5,944 nucleotides of DNA from an uncultured Solirubrobacteraceae bacterium. GTDB taxonomy: Bacteria; Actinomycetota; Thermoleophilia; Solirubrobacterales; Solirubrobacteraceae. Position 1 is the first letter of the stretch. The number at the start of each line of letters is the position of its first letter. Below, in pieces: positions 5,157-5,944 of the stretch. The position numbers were made by a program, and so were the translations under genes. Below the pieces are notes generated by a model. It was given only the letters and a program-made list of their open reading frames with translations, was not told where the DNA came from and did not search any database. The stretch is taken from the NCBI GenBank assembly GCA_955652215.1, contig CATPAX010000014.1, positions 1 through 5,944 on the forward strand. The letters run 5' to 3'.

Positions 5157-5944
5157 CTACCCGGAGGCTGCAATCGCACGCAGTGCTTCGGCGAGCTCCT
5201 GTTGTGGCCCGCTGAGCGCGCCGTTGAGCTTCGCGTCGAGCGCCGCGCGCAGCCCGAGGCCGATCGCAGGGCCCCGGGGCACACCCGCGGCGAGTAGGTC
5301 TTCTCCGGTGATCTCTAGCTGGACATGCCGTAGGCGCTCGAGCCAGTCGCGCGCCTGCTGGTCTGCCCCGAGGGCTCCGGCCAGAGCCACAAGCTCTGGT
5401 GCCGCGCTCCTGAGCGCAGCAGCGATCTCCGAGGGGGCGCTCACCCGCCTCAGCCGCTGTGTCAGCTCGTCCGCGCGGGTGCCAGCAGCGAGAATCGTGT
5501 CGCGGTCGGAGGCTTCGAATGCGAGGCGTGAGAGCAGCGGTGCCAGCTCAGATCCGGGGACTTCTCGCGCGGCGAGCGCCAGCGCGAGCAGGTCCGGACG
5601 TCCTGCCGCTCCGAGCAGCGCTATCGCCGTGCGCGCCAGGGTTTCGTCCTGGAGGCCAAACCCGGGGTGGATGGCCCGATCCAGCCTGAGTAGCCGCAGG
5701 CCGACAAGTGCCGCGACCGGGTCGGGCTCGCGAGCTAGGAGCCGGAGTTCGGCACCTATCCGGGAGCCGCTGATGGTTGCGAGTGCACCGCCGCTGAGCG
5801 CTTCCTCCACCAGCTCGCGGGTATCCGGCTCGATCGTGAAGCCAAGCCGACTCTGATACCGGGCCAGGCGCATCAGCCGCGTGGGATCGTCCAGGAAGCT
5901 CCCGTCATGCATGACTCGCAGTAGTCCTGCGTTGAGGTCTTCGA
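5157..5944 (-). CDS. CCA tRNA nucleotidyltransferase / poly(A) polymerase family, C-terminal part
   Basis: This class II nucleotidyltransferase (CCA-adding or poly(A) polymerase) is cut by the right window edge. Such enzymes add or repair the tRNA 3' CCA. The frame is open from base 5944, and the first visible residues EDLNAGLLRVMHDGSFLDDP run straight into a family block, so the ATG at 5912 is internal and not the start. DDPTRLMRLARYQSRLGF is the conserved DDPxR nucleotide-recognition region (motif D) followed by the RNA-binding-domain helix. TISGSRIGAELRLL is the next conserved helix. The remaining ~190 residues are a helical, Ala/Leu/Arg-rich C-terminal domain, with EITGEDLLAAGVPRGPAIG near the end, another block shared by this family. 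The catalytic head domain with its GxxD and DxD motifs must lie outside the window, so A-adding, CC-adding or full CCA-adding activity cannot be told apart. Translation ends at TAG (5157-5159). Confidence 0.9.
   Translation of the reverse strand, partial: EDLNAGLLRVMHDGSFLDDPTRLMRLARYQSRLGFTIEPDTRELVEEALSGGALATISGSRIGAELRLLAREPDPVAALVGLRLLRLDRAIHPGFGLQDETLARTAIALLGAAGRPDLLALALAAREVPGSELAPLLSRLAFEASDRDTILAAGTRADELTQRLRRVSAPSEIAAALRSAAPELVALAGALGADQQARDWLERLRHVQLEITGEDLLAAGVPRGPAIGLGLRAALDAKLNGALSGPQQELAEALRAIAASG

Noticed and set aside
5224..5856. Plus-strand open frame of 210 codons
   Set aside because: It lies entirely antisense to the tRNA nucleotidyltransferase gene. The product is Ser/Arg/Ala-rich low-complexity sequence with no recognisable domain, as expected for the mirrored frame of a GC-rich gene.
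5157..5912. tRNA nucleotidyltransferase as a complete gene starting at the ATG at 5912
   Set aside because: The frame continues upstream to the window edge with family-conserved residues (EDLNAGLLRV), so this ATG is internal and the gene is truncated only by the window.

Overview
This is a GC-rich bacterial chromosome segment in which every credible gene lies on the minus strand. The genes are tightly packed: most junctions overlap or are separated by fewer than 15 bases, so the window reads as one long operon or two stacked ones, transcribed from high to low coordinates. Gene content and dialect suggest an actinobacterium. SepF has a long charged linker and a C-terminus ending GFFNQS, and GTG/TTG starts are frequent. 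I suspect a deep class such as Thermoleophilia, but that placement is inference and could only be settled by a phylogeny.

In transcription order the layout is as follows. (1) The C-terminal part of a CCA-adding/poly(A) polymerase-type tRNA nucleotidyltransferase enters from the right edge (5944-5157). (2) An unassigned 337-aa protein resembles the CrtC/AttH/tocopherol-cyclase lipocalin-like group (5144-4131). (3) PgeF/YfiH follows (4134-3376). (4) YggS, the PLP homeostasis protein, follows (3388-2738). After a 77-base gap come (5) SepF (2660-2115), then after a 70-base gap (6) ProC (2044-1286), (7) YggT (1289-987), (8) LspA (978-493) and (9) RluD, which leaves by the left edge (509-1).

The segment from PgeF to RluD is a version of the well-known tail of the division and cell-wall cluster (pgeF-yggS-sepF-yggT-[divIVA]-lspA-rluD). 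It combines peptidoglycan quality control (PgeF), PLP and proline metabolism (YggS, ProC), Z-ring anchoring (SepF), a membrane protein linked to division and envelope (YggT), lipoprotein maturation (LspA) and ribosome modification (RluD). Three things differ from the textbook actinobacterial arrangement: ftsZ is not immediately upstream of pgeF, proC is inserted between sepF and yggT, and no divIVA lies between yggT and lspA.

The only two intergenic gaps (2661-2737 and 2045-2114) each contain a small inverted repeat, and the first also has a weak promoter-like element. There is no stretch above 300 bases without a gene. I saw no RNA genes, mobile elements, CRISPR arrays or origin. This is mostly a conserved housekeeping region and I do not see a new multi-gene system in it. 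The least understood element is the lipocalin-like protein at 4131-5144.
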